This document shows, piece by piece, positions 29,998 to 38,381 of a DNA stretch of 64,000 bases. The position numbers and the translations under genes were made by a program. Below the pieces are notes generated by a model. That model saw nothing but the letters and a program-made list of their open reading frames with translations, ran no database searches and had not been told where the DNA came from. How positions within the stretch are numbered: position 1 is the first letter of the stretch; each line of letters opens with the position of its first letter. The DNA comes from WHSW01 sp963781265 (lineage in GTDB: Bacteria; Actinomycetota; Thermoleophilia; Solirubrobacterales; 70-9): positions 496,001 to 560,000 of the forward strand of contig CAWAFH010000018.1 in the NCBI GenBank assembly GCA_963781265.1. Direction: 5' to 3'.

Positions 29998-31902
29998 ATG
30001 CGCGACCTGGTGGTGAGAGAGGGACTCGAGGCGATGGCCTTCGACGCGGCCGAGCGGCTGCGCGAGCTGATCGCCGTCGGTGAGGAGATCCCCTACGAGG
30101 TGCGCGAGCCCGGCGACGGCTCGCCGCTTTGCCGCTACGAGCCGCAGACCGAGGTCTTCGTCCACGATCACTCCAGCGAGCTGCGCGAGCTCGACTCGTT
30201 CGGCACCGCCTGCGCGGCGCTCGAGATCGCCGGGCTGTCCGGCCCATATCTGGAGCGGATGGGGATCGGTATCCCCGAGGACCCGCGCAAGCGGTCCGAG
30301 ATCTCATGCATCGCCTTCCTCTGCCGGCTGTGGATGGGCAGCTCGGACTTCACGCTCGAGGCCGACCGCCTCGACGCCGCGATCGACGAGGTCGAGCAGG
30401 GCCTCGACGTCGACGCCGGGCAGATCGAGGTGATCGTTCCGGTGCGCGGCCTGCAACTGCCGGTCGCACGGCTCGAGCTCGACCCGGTGTCGGTCGTTCG
30501 CGCCGATACGGTCGACGTGCCGGCGGAGGCGCGCGCCAGCGATGGCCTCGGGGTCTCGCCGTGGGAGCCCACCTTCATCGCCGTGGTCCGGGTCGAGGAG
30601 GAGCCGGGCGACGGCGCCATCGACGCGGGCCTCGCCGCGGTGGAAGCCTTCCGCCGCCTGATCACCACGCTGCGCCTGTTCAAGGCCGGCGGGGTCGGGC
30701 TCGGCCCGCACGCCTGGACCCGGATCGCCGGCGACCGCTGGCGCCGGATCGCAACCGGCTCCGGCCGTCAGCGCCCCGGTGGCTATCGCCTCACCGAGGG
30801 TGAGCTCGGCGACCTGCTCGCCTTCTCGCGCTCGCTCGCCGCCCCCGGGACGCCGTTCGAGCGCCTCGCCCAGGGTCGCCCCGGCTTCCCGACCGTGCTC
30901 GGCCGCGCCCTCAACCGGTTCGAGGCCGGCCTCGAGCGAAACGTCGTCGTCGAGGCGCTCAACGACCACCTCCTGGCGCTGCGCTTCCTGCTCGAGGGCG
31001 GCGGTCCCGCCGACCTCGGCCTCTCGATGCGGGTCGCGGCGCTTTGCGCCGAGCCGGATGGCCGCGCCGAGGTCAAGTCGGTCGTCGACCGCGCGATCGG
31101 GCTCGAGCGCGAGCTCTGGAGCGGCGAGCCCGGCCCGGGAAGCGCCGCCACGACGCCGGCCGAGACCGGCGCCCGGCTCGAGGAGCTGGCGCGGGCCATC
31201 CTCAAGGACGGCGCGGCCGGCCACCTCGGCTCGGACCTCCGGGTCACGGCCGATGAGATCTTGCTCGCCGACGGTCTCGCCGTCGGCGACGGCGCCGCCG
31301 AGCAGCGCGGCGGCACGACGGAGTGGGACCTGAGCCCGATCGACGCCGACGAGGTCGAGCTCGGGGTCGAGCTCGAGCGACTCGTGCCCGAGGCCGGACG
31401 CGAGCCGGAGCCGGAGCCCGAGGCGCGCCCGGAGGTCGAGGGCCCGGCGACGACCGACGGCGGGTTCGAGTTCGATCCGTTCGATTGGCAGGGATCGGAG
31501 CTCGACGCGCGAATCTCGTCCGAACCGAGCCCCGAGGCAGAGGACGAACTGGTGATCGAGAGAGCGCGAGAGATCTTTGGACGGGACGCGATCCCGCAGG
31601 GCGGCGAGGCGGATCTCGCCCACGAGGAGCCGACGACCTCCCTGGAGCTGGTGCCGAACCGGCCCGAGCCCAGGGTCGAGCCGGCCGCCGACTACGAGGC
31701 CGAGCGCGCCCGGCTCATCGACGACCGCGGGACCCCGCGGCCCGCAAGCCCGGTGCTGCGGCTGATCGAGCAGACGCGGGCCGAGCGCCAGGCCCGCACC
31801 GAGCGGGTCGCCGGGCTGTTCCCGGCCCCGGAGACCACCGAGTGGAACGTGCGCGACATCACCTACGACCGCTCGCGCCGCGCCCGGGTCTCCCCGCAGT
31901 AG
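29998..31902 (+). CDS. Large hypothetical protein, possible HEPN-like (ApeA-type) region
   Basis: 634 residues, soluble, very acidic in the last 200 (repeated EPEPEPEARPEVE, D/E-rich). The middle ('RALNRFEAGLERNVVVEALNDH', 'LLALRFLLEGGG' and LSMRVAALCAE, ~305-360) resembles the helical ApeA-like HEPN domain (pattern R-F-x(3)-L-E-R...D-x(3)-A-L-E-x-L-L...R-x-A-x-L). A catalytic R-x4-6-H is not clearly visible. The C-terminus 'VRDITYDRSRRARVSPQ' is basic. No family is recognised with confidence. ATG 29998 follows a 6-bp hairpin (29945-29960) and GAAGGAGG ~28 nt upstream. A strong hairpin follows the gene. Confidence 0.6.
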   Translation: MRDLVVREGLEAMAFDAAERLRELIAVGEEIPYEVREPGDGSPLCRYEPQTEVFVHDHSSELRELDSFGTACAALEIAGLSGPYLERMGIGIPEDPRKRSEISCIAFLCRLWMGSSDFTLEADRLDAAIDEVEQGLDVDAGQIEVIVPVRGLQLPVARLELDPVSVVRADTVDVPAEARASDGLGVSPWEPTFIAVVRVEEEPGDGAIDAGLAAVEAFRRLITTLRLFKAGGVGLGPHAWTRIAGDRWRRIATGSGRQRPGGYRLTEGELGDLLAFSRSLAAPGTPFERLAQGRPGFPTVLGRALNRFEAGLERNVVVEALNDHLLALRFLLEGGGPADLGLSMRVAALCAEPDGRAEVKSVVDRAIGLERELWSGEPGPGSAATTPAETGARLEELARAILKDGAAGHLGSDLRVTADEILLADGLAVGDGAAEQRGGTTEWDLSPIDADEVELGVELERLVPEAGREPEPEPEARPEVEGPATTDGGFEFDPFDWQGSELDARISSEPSPEAEDELVIERAREIFGRDAIPQGGEADLAHEEPTTSLELVPNRPEPRVEPAADYEAERARLIDDRGTPRPASPVLRLIEQTRAERQARTERVAGLFPAPETTEWNVRDITYDRSRRARVSPQ

Positions 31903-31937
31903 AGAACTTCCTCCGATCACCCCAGGAAGAGCAGGTC

Positions 31938-31966
31938 GAGTCACCGGGCATGACGCCCGGTGACTC
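31938..31966. terminator. Bidirectional hairpin between convergent genes
   Basis: Perfect 12-bp stem GAGTCACCGGGC/GCCCGGTGACTC with loop ATGAC (31950-31954), located between the stops of the convergent genes ending at 31902 and 31981. Only a weak T-rich stretch (CCTTTCC) follows on the + strand. Confidence 0.8.
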
Positions 31967-31980
31967 AGGCCTTTCCGCGA

Positions 31981-33126
31981 TCAGACCGCGGCCGCGATCG
32001 CCTGGCGCTCGGCGGCGCTGGTCGCGAACAGGTAGCGATTGATCTCGGCGAGGCCGGTGAGGTCGTGAACGTCGTGGTCGAGATACGGGACCTGGATCAC
32101 CGAGCCGCCGCCGAGCCGGCGCCCGAGCCGGCCGATGTTGCGCCGATCGCGGTCGGCGAGCGCGAGGAAGTCCTCGAAGTTGGCGCTGACGCGGGCGCCG
32201 AGGTCCGCGTCGCCGAGCAGCTCGTCGAGCTCGGCGGCGCCGGCGCGGTCGCTCGGCTCGCCGCCGAAGTGGACCTTGTTGACGATCACGCCGCCGAACG
32301 GCATCTGCGCCTGCTCCAGCTTGCGGTGAAAGTAGACGGCCTCGCTGATCGGCTCGCCCTGCGGGGCGCAGACGACCAGGAACGAGGTCTGGGGGTCGGA
32401 GAGCAGCTCGTTGACGCGGCGGGCGCGCTCGCGAAAGCCGCCGACCATGCCGCTGAACGCCTGGAAGAACTCGGCCAGGTCCTCGAGCAGGTCGACCCCC
32501 GTGATCCGGCGCAGGACAGAGAACATCACCGACGCGCCGCGGCCGAAGATCCGCATCCCGAAGCCGGTCGGCTTCATGAATACCTGTAGCGCCCGGCCCT
32601 CGATGAACTGGAGCAGCCGGGTCGGGGCGTCGAGGAAGTCGAGGGCGTTGCGCGACGGCGGGGTGTCGAGGATCAGCAGGTCGTAGCGGTCCTCCGCGTG
32701 GATCTCGTAGAGCTTCTCCATCGCCATGTACTCCTGCGAGCCGGCGAGCGCCGAGGAGAGCTGCTGGTAGATCCGGTTGGTGAGGATCCGTTCGCGCGTC
32801 TGGTCGTCGGGAGCGTGTTCGCGGACCACCTCGTCGAAGGTCTGCTTCGCGTCGAGCATCATGGCCCAGAGCTCGCCGCCCTCGGTCTCGATCCCCGCAT
32901 CGGCGAAGAGCGCCGGGTCGACCCGGCGCTCGGTGTTCCCGAGCTCGGGCAGCCCGAGCGAGTCGGCCAGCCGCTTCGCCGGGTCGATCGTCAGCACGGC
33001 GACGCGCTTGCCGCGGGCCGCCATCCCGGCCGCGATCGCCGCCGCCGTGGTCGTCTTGCCGACCCCGCCCGAGCCGGCGCAGACGCAGATCCGCTTGCCC
33101 TCGAGCAGCTCGGCGATGCCGGCCAT
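31981..33126 (-). CDS. ArsA/GET3-family ATPase (second of a pair)
   Basis: 381 residues. It is a SIMIBI-class ATPase with the deviant Walker A GSGGVGKTTTAAAIA near residue 20 and switch regions TIDPAKRLADSLGLPEL and 'LLILDTPPSRNALDFLDAP'. It also has the family segments VVCAPQGEPISEAVYF and 'VIVNKVHF'. It is a single-unit protein, not the duplicated arsenite-pump ArsA, and no arsB/arsC is nearby. In mycobacteria a similar tandem pair (Rv3679-Rv3680) forms a heterodimer linked to stress resistance. ATG 33126 overlaps the stop of the upstream partner by one base (TGATG), so expression is coupled. Confidence 0.92.
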   Translation of the reverse strand: MAGIAELLEGKRICVCAGSGGVGKTTTAAAIAAGMAARGKRVAVLTIDPAKRLADSLGLPELGNTERRVDPALFADAGIETEGGELWAMMLDAKQTFDEVVREHAPDDQTRERILTNRIYQQLSSALAGSQEYMAMEKLYEIHAEDRYDLLILDTPPSRNALDFLDAPTRLLQFIEGRALQVFMKPTGFGMRIFGRGASVMFSVLRRITGVDLLEDLAEFFQAFSGMVGGFRERARRVNELLSDPQTSFLVVCAPQGEPISEAVYFHRKLEQAQMPFGGVIVNKVHFGGEPSDRAGAAELDELLGDADLGARVSANFEDFLALADRDRRNIGRLGRRLGGGSVIQVPYLDHDVHDLTGLAEINRYLFATSAAERQAIAAAV

Positions 33127-34061
33127 CAGACGGACAGCTCCGTCGCCAGATACTCGATCTGCTCGAGCGCCAGCTCGGGCTCGAACAGGAACGGCAGCGT
33201 CCTCACCGGGGCGACGCAGTTCTCCTCGAGACGGGCGAGCTGCAGGCGCTGGTCGTGGGCGCGGCGGGATTCGGTCAACGCCGCGCGGCAGGCGCTGCGC
33301 GGGCCGTCGTCGGCGCTCGCGATCGCCGCCTCGATCCGCTCGACCTCGGCGTCGTCGAAGCGCTCCGGGTAGAGACCGTTGCAGTAGATGCGGTCGACGC
33401 CGAGCCCGACCTGATCGGCGAGGTCGCGCTCGAGCGCCGCGGTCTCGTTGACCGGCATCTCCTCGGGCAGGGCGACGACCGCGACCCCGGTTCGGTCCCG
33501 GTCGCGGATGAAGGCGTCGAGCGTCTCGGCCTGCTGGCGGATCGGGCCGACGCGGGCGAGCTCGGCGAAGGTGCGCGGCGTCTGCAGGAAGCCGACCCCG
33601 TGCCCGGTCGCCGGGGCGTCGACGACGACCAGGTCATAGCGACGGCCGTCGTGGGACTTGCGCTGCTCGAGCGCCAGCTCCCAGATCTTCCCGATCGTGA
33701 CCAGCTCCTTGAGCCCCGGGGTCGCGGCGGCGAGATAGGTGAAGATCCGCGAGCGAAACAACAGGTCGCGCATCGGCTTCACCTTCAGCTGCAGGAGCAC
33801 GTACTCGCGCATCGACTCGTCGGGGTCGATCGAGATCCCCCACAGGTTCTCGCTCATCTCGGTTTCGTGGAAGCCGATCTCGCCGGTCTCGAACAGGTGC
33901 GAGAACTGCTCCTGCGCCGAGACCTCGCAGAGGATCGTCCGCTTGCCGGCTCGCGCGGCCGCCAGCGCCAGCGCGAGCGAGACCGTGGACTTGCCGACTC
34001 CCCCCTTGCCGGTGACGAAGACCAGGCGCTTGTCGAGCAGGTCGGACACCGTGGCCATCAT
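33126..34061 (-). CDS. ArsA/GET3-family ATPase (first of a pair)
   Basis: 311 residues. Deviant Walker A 'LVFVTGKGGVGKSTVSLALA' (~12-31), ISIDPDESMREYVLLQLK, and switch II 'LVVVDAPATGHGVGFLQTP'; shorter than its partner. It probably forms a heterodimer with the downstream gene product, as proposed for Rv3679/Rv3680. Two adjacent ATGs (34061 and 34058) can start it. Upstream there is no Shine-Dalgarno sequence; the stretch CCTCCCCC is instead complementary to one. It is divergent from parA, with 45 nt between starts. Cargo (membrane protein tail or anion) is unknown. Confidence 0.9.
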   Translation of the reverse strand: MMATVSDLLDKRLVFVTGKGGVGKSTVSLALALAAARAGKRTILCEVSAQEQFSHLFETGEIGFHETEMSENLWGISIDPDESMREYVLLQLKVKPMRDLLFRSRIFTYLAAATPGLKELVTIGKIWELALEQRKSHDGRRYDLVVVDAPATGHGVGFLQTPRTFAELARVGPIRQQAETLDAFIRDRDRTGVAVVALPEEMPVNETAALERDLADQVGLGVDRIYCNGLYPERFDDAEVERIEAAIASADDGPRSACRAALTESRRAHDQRLQLARLEENCVAPVRTLPFLFEPELALEQIEYLATELSV

Positions 34062-34106
34062 TGCAGGGGGAGGAAAGGCGCCAATGCGTGCGAATAAGCG
34101 CGAACG

Positions 34107-35306
34107 ATGGGATTTTTCAGCCGCGGATCGCGCTCCGATGACAACCGACCCCAGGGCTTGGACAGCCCCGACAACACCAGCTACGACCCCGCGGCGACGC
34201 GGGTGATCGAGCCCGACCCGGGGCCCGTGCCCGAGCCGGCCGCCGAGCCCGAGGCCGCGGTCGAGCCGCAGCCCGAGCCCGAAGCGCCGGCCGCGGTCGA
34301 GCCAATCGCGCCTCCGGCCGAGCCGGAGGCCGAGGCAGAGGTCGAGCCCGAGGCAGAGGCCAAGCCCGAGCCCGAGGTCGAGTCCGGCCCGGAGACCGAG
34401 CCCGCGGTCAAGGTCGAGCGCCCGTTCGCGCCGTCCATCGCCGCGGCGGTCCCCGAGCCCGACCCCGAGGAATTGCGCATCACCGCCAGCGAGGCGATCG
34501 GCCCCCGGCGGCTGAAGGCCGAGGACGGGGTCGAGGCGCCGACCGCCCGCGCCAAGGTGATCAGCTTCGCCAACCAGAAGGGCGGCGTCGCGAAGACGAC
34601 GTCGACGCTCAACCTCGCGGTCGCCTTCGCCGAGTCCGGCCATCGGGTCCTCTGCGTCGATCTCGACCCGCAGGGCAACCTGACGATGAGCCAGGGCATC
34701 GACCCCGACAAGGTCGACAAGTCGATGTTCGACGTCCTCGTGCATCACATCCCGATCCGCGAGGCGATCCAGCACCGCGAGATCGACATCGCCGTCGCCT
34801 CGATCGACCTCGCGGGGGCCGAGATCGCGATGTCGACCCAGATCGGCCGCGAGCGGTCGCTGGAGAAGGCGCTCAGCGCCGTCGCCGAGGACTACGACTT
34901 CATCTGCATCGACACCCCGCCGAGCCTCGGGCTGCTGACCGTCAACGCGCTCACCGCATCGGACAAGGTGATCGTCCCGGTCCAGTGCGAGTACCTCTCG
35001 ATGCGCGGGTTGCTGCAGCTGCAGAACACGCTCGAGATGATCCGCGAGAACCTCAACCCGCGGGTCGAGATCGAGGGCATCCTGCCGACGATGCTCGATT
35101 CGCGGACGGTGCACGCCAAGGAGGCCGTGGCGATCCTCGAGGAGAACTTCGGCGACCTCGTGTTCAAGTCTCGGATCAAGAAGGCGATCAAGTTCGCCGA
35201 GGCCCCGGTTCGCGGAGCGAGCCTGCTCAAGTACGATCCGAAGAGCAATGCGGCCGATTACTACCGCGAGCTGGCACGGGAGGTCCTGACTCATGGCGCG
35301 TCGTAA
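34107..35306 (+). CDS. parA: ParA/Soj-family ATPase with long acidic N-terminal extension
   Basis: 399 residues. Residues 1-~145 form an extension dominated by Pro-Glu-Ala repeats (for example PEAEAKPEPEVESGP) ahead of a complete ParA core. The core has the P-loop NQKGGVAKTTSTLNLAVA (~157-174, with Ala where most members have Gly), LCVDLDPQGNLTMSQG, 'FICIDTPPSLGLLTVNAL' and 'LPTMLDSRTVHAKEAV'. ParA proteins position DNA or division machinery by ATP-driven patterning. No parB or parS is adjacent; instead the gene overlaps ftsZ by 14 nt, so a role in division-site placement is plausible (inference). It is divergent from the ArsA-like pair. Confidence 0.9.
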   Translation: MGFFSRGSRSDDNRPQGLDSPDNTSYDPAATRVIEPDPGPVPEPAAEPEAAVEPQPEPEAPAAVEPIAPPAEPEAEAEVEPEAEAKPEPEVESGPETEPAVKVERPFAPSIAAAVPEPDPEELRITASEAIGPRRLKAEDGVEAPTARAKVISFANQKGGVAKTTSTLNLAVAFAESGHRVLCVDLDPQGNLTMSQGIDPDKVDKSMFDVLVHHIPIREAIQHREIDIAVASIDLAGAEIAMSTQIGRERSLEKALSAVAEDYDFICIDTPPSLGLLTVNALTASDKVIVPVQCEYLSMRGLLQLQNTLEMIRENLNPRVEIEGILPTMLDSRTVHAKEAVAILEENFGDLVFKSRIKKAIKFAEAPVRGASLLKYDPKSNAADYYRELAREVLTHGAS

Positions 35307-36798
35307 ACGGGCGAGCATGCGCGAGGGTCCGCTCGCAGATCTCTTCCGCTCGACCGTCGATCCCGACGATCCGCCCGAGGCGCCGTCGCGGTCCGACCGC
35401 GCGGCCGAGGACGAGACCGGGGTGATGTCCGAGCAGCCCGCGCCCGCGCCCGCACCCGCGCCGCGCGAGCCGGAACCCGAGCCCGAGCGCGCCCCCGAGC
35501 CCGTCGCCGAGGAGCAGGCGCCCTTCGACCAGGCCGAGCCCGAGCCGGCGCCCGAACGGCCGGCCGAGCAGGTGCGCGCCTACCGCGCCGAGGAGCCGCC
35601 CGCGGCCAAGGAGCGGCTCTCTCGAATCTTCGCCGACGACGTCCTCGATGCCGACGGGCCGACGTACGGCCGCGAGGAGCCCAGCTACGGCAGCGACTAC
35701 CGCAACGCCGAGCCGCACGCGCCCGTGATCCGGGTGGTGGGCGTCGGCGGCGCCGGGGTCAACGCGATCAACCGCATGGTCGACGCGGGCATCCCCGGGG
35801 TCGAGTTCATGGCGGTCAACACCGACCTTCAGTCCCTCCAGCAGTCGAACGCCGACGTCACCGTCCACCTCGGGAGCGGGATGCAGCGCGGCCTCGGCGC
35901 CGGCTCCAACCCCGAGCTCGGATACCGCGCCGCGTTCGAGGAGCAGGACAAGATCAAGCGCCTGCTGAAGGGCTCCGACATGGTCTTCGTCACCTGCGGC
36001 GCCGGCGGCGGCACCGGCACCGGCGCGGCGCCCGTGATCGCGCGCCTCGCCCGGGACGTCGGCTCGCTGACCGTCGGGATCGTGACCAAGCCGTTCAAGT
36101 TCGAGGGCTCACGCCGCGCGAGCCAGGCCGAGGAGGGCGTCAAGGCGCTCGGCACCGAGGTCGACACGCTGATCGTGGTCCCGAACGAGCGCCTGCTCAC
36201 CGTGCTGGCGAAGACGACGACGATGGTCGAGGCCTTCCAGGTCGCCGACGACGTCCTGCGCCAGGGCGTCCAGGGCATCTCCGAGCTGATCACGCTGCCG
36301 GGGATGATCAACCTCGACTTCGCCGACGTCCGCACGACGATGCGCGACGCCGGCCAGGCGCTGCTCGGGATCGGCATGGGGAGCGGCGACAACCGCGCCG
36401 TGCAGGCCGCCGAGAGCGCCGTCTCGTCACCGCTGCTCGAGACGTCGGTCGACGGCGCCCGCTCGATCCTGCTGTCGATCACCGGCGGCGACGGGCTCAG
36501 CCTGCTCGAGGTCTCCGAGGCCGCGAAGATCGTCCAGGAGGCGGCGCACCCGGAGGCCAACATCATCTTCGGCGCCAACATCGACGAGTCGATCGAGGAC
36601 GAGGTCTGGATCACGGTGATCGCGACCCGCTTCGACGAGAGCGGCCAGCGGGCCGACCGTCCGGCCCTCGGCGAGCGCCGCGCGCTCGAAGCCGGCTCGT
36701 CGACGTCCCGCCGGGCCGAGCGCCGCTCGGCGCCGAGCCGCGAGTCGCGCCCGCGCGACGTCGATCTCGACGTTCCGGAATACGTCCCCGGGCGCTGA
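35293..36798 (+). CDS. ftsZ: Cell division protein FtsZ with ~143-residue N-terminal extension
   Basis: 501 residues against ~380-420 usually. The GTPase core starts near residue 144 (PVIRVVGVGGAGVNAINRM) with the tubulin signature GGGTGTG at ~238-244, 'NTDLQSLQQSNA' and a T7 loop with NLDFADVRTTM. The C-terminal peptide DLDVPEYVP corresponds to the conserved FtsZ tail that binds partners. The extension begins MARRKRASMREGPLADLFRS and continues with Pro/Glu/Ala repeats like those of ParA. ATG 35293 lies inside parA; ATG 35317 is an internal alternative that keeps most of the extension. No dcw-cluster genes (ftsQ, murC, sepF) are adjacent. Confidence 0.94.
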   Translation: MARRKRASMREGPLADLFRSTVDPDDPPEAPSRSDRAAEDETGVMSEQPAPAPAPAPREPEPEPERAPEPVAEEQAPFDQAEPEPAPERPAEQVRAYRAEEPPAAKERLSRIFADDVLDADGPTYGREEPSYGSDYRNAEPHAPVIRVVGVGGAGVNAINRMVDAGIPGVEFMAVNTDLQSLQQSNADVTVHLGSGMQRGLGAGSNPELGYRAAFEEQDKIKRLLKGSDMVFVTCGAGGGTGTGAAPVIARLARDVGSLTVGIVTKPFKFEGSRRASQAEEGVKALGTEVDTLIVVPNERLLTVLAKTTTMVEAFQVADDVLRQGVQGISELITLPGMINLDFADVRTTMRDAGQALLGIGMGSGDNRAVQAAESAVSSPLLETSVDGARSILLSITGGDGLSLLEVSEAAKIVQEAAHPEANIIFGANIDESIEDEVWITVIATRFDESGQRADRPALGERRALEAGSSTSRRAERRSAPSRESRPRDVDLDVPEYVPGR

Positions 36799-36832
36799 CC
36801 GTCAAGCGCACGCGGGCGTCGGGCCGACGCCG

Positions 36833-36838
36833 TAACGT
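36833..36838 (+). promoter_or_regulatory. -10 box of a leaderless promoter
   Basis: TAACGT ends 9 nt before the ATG at 36848. Confidence 0.45.
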
Positions 36839-36847
36839 GCCGATCCG

Positions 36848-38335
36848 ATGGCTCAACGCGGCGTAGTCGCTGCCGGCCACCCGGTCACCGCCGAGACGGG
36901 GGCCACGGTGCTGCGCGAGGGCGGCAACGCGGTCGATGCCGCGGTCGCCGCGGTGATGGCCTCGTGCGTGACCGAGAGCCCCCTGACCGGCCTCGGGGCC
37001 GGCGGCTACATGCTCGTCCGCCGCGGGTCCGAGGCGGTGGTGCTCGACTTCTTCGTCGCGGCGCCGGGCGCCGACGGGATCGAGCGCGGCTCGGAGCTGG
37101 TCCCGATCACCGTCCACTTCACCGAGCAGTTGACGCAGGTCTTCCACGTCGGGGCGGCCTCCTGCGGGGTGCCCGGGACTCCCGCCGGGCTCGAACGCGC
37201 GGTTGAGCAGTTCGGGACGATGCCGCTGGCCGAGCTCGCGGCACCGGCGGCGCGGCTGGCGCGCGACGGGGTCGAGACCAACGCCGAGCAGGCGTACTTC
37301 ATCAGGATCCTGGCGCCGATTCTCACCCACTACGACGACGCCCGCGAGATCTACGCGCCCGGCGGCGACCTGCTTCGGGCCGGCGACCTGTTTCGGTTCC
37401 CGGCGCTGGGCGACGCGCTCGAGCGGCTCGGGTCGGAAGGCGCGGAGCCGTTCTACCGCGGCGACGTCGCCGCGCGGGTCGCGGAATGGGTCGTCGAGCG
37501 GGGCGGGACCCTCGGGACCGGCGACTTCGCCGCCTACGAGCCGATCTCCCGCGTCCCGGTCAGCGCGAGCTTCTGGGGACGCGAGGTGCTCACGAACCCG
37601 CCGCCCTCATCGGGCGGGATCCTGATCGCGTTCGCGCTCGAGTTGCTCGACCGGTCCGCTGGCCCGATCGACACCGAGCGCGTCGTCGGGGTCATGGACG
37701 CGGCCCAGCGCGAGCGCACCCGCGAGTTCCTCGCCGGTCTCTACGAGGAGGGCTTCGCCGGCAGCTTCCTCGCCGCCGATCGCCTCGGCTCGACCACCCA
37801 CATCACCGCGATCGACGCCGACGGCACCTGCGCCGCGGTCACCTGCTCGAATGGGACCGGCTCCGGGGTGATCGTCCCGGGCACCGGCCTGCACGTCAAC
37901 AACATGCTCGGCGAGCAGGACCTCAACCCGCTCGGGTTCCACCGCCATCCGGCCGGTCGCCGGGTCCCCTCGATGATGTCCCCGACCGTGATCCTGCGCG
38001 ACGGGGAGCTCGAGGCCGGGCTGGGCAGCGCCGGCTCGAACCGGATCCGCTCCGCGATCCTGCAGACGATCGTGAGGCTGGTCTGCGACGGCCGCGACGT
38101 GGTCGAAGCCGTGAACGCGCCGCGGGTCCATTTCGAGGAGGGAGCCGTTCAGGCTGAGCCCGGGATCGACGAGGGCGACCTTGAGCGGCTCGCCGAGGCC
38201 GGCTACGGGATCGTCCGCTGGCCGGACCGAAACGTGTTCTTCGGCGGCGTCCACGCCGTCACCCGCGATCCTGCGAGCGGAAGGCTCGCGGGCGCCGGCG
38301 ACCCGCGGCGGGGTGGGGCGGTCGCGGTCGCGTGA
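36848..38335 (+). CDS. ggt: Gamma-glutamyltransferase family protein
   Basis: 495 residues, an Ntn-hydrolase that self-cleaves. 'GHPVTAETGATVLREGGNAVDAAVAA' start, SPLTGLGAGGYML, catalytic Thr in STTHITAIDADGTCAA (~316), GSGVIVPGTGLHVNNMLGE and 'PSMMSPTVILRDGELEAGLGSAGSNRI' are all diagnostic. It transfers or hydrolyses gamma-glutamyl groups (glutathione-type or gamma-glutamyl peptides). No signal peptide is evident, so it may be cytoplasmic. It is not linked to the egt genes, although gamma-glutamyl hydrolysis is part of one ergothioneine route. The gene stands alone. Confidence 0.93.
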   Translation: MAQRGVVAAGHPVTAETGATVLREGGNAVDAAVAAVMASCVTESPLTGLGAGGYMLVRRGSEAVVLDFFVAAPGADGIERGSELVPITVHFTEQLTQVFHVGAASCGVPGTPAGLERAVEQFGTMPLAELAAPAARLARDGVETNAEQAYFIRILAPILTHYDDAREIYAPGGDLLRAGDLFRFPALGDALERLGSEGAEPFYRGDVAARVAEWVVERGGTLGTGDFAAYEPISRVPVSASFWGREVLTNPPPSSGGILIAFALELLDRSAGPIDTERVVGVMDAAQRERTREFLAGLYEEGFAGSFLAADRLGSTTHITAIDADGTCAAVTCSNGTGSGVIVPGTGLHVNNMLGEQDLNPLGFHRHPAGRRVPSMMSPTVILRDGELEAGLGSAGSNRIRSAILQTIVRLVCDGRDVVEAVNAPRVHFEEGAVQAEPGIDEGDLERLAEAGYGIVRWPDRNVFFGGVHAVTRDPASGRLAGAGDPRRGGAVAVA

Positions 38336-38381
38336 ACGGCCGCTGAAGATCCAGGACGCCGCGCCGATCGTCCCCTGAGCG

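Noticed and set aside
31981..34061. Arsenite-export ATPase operon
   Set aside because: Both proteins are single-unit GET3-like forms, and no arsB, arsC, arsD or arsR is adjacent.
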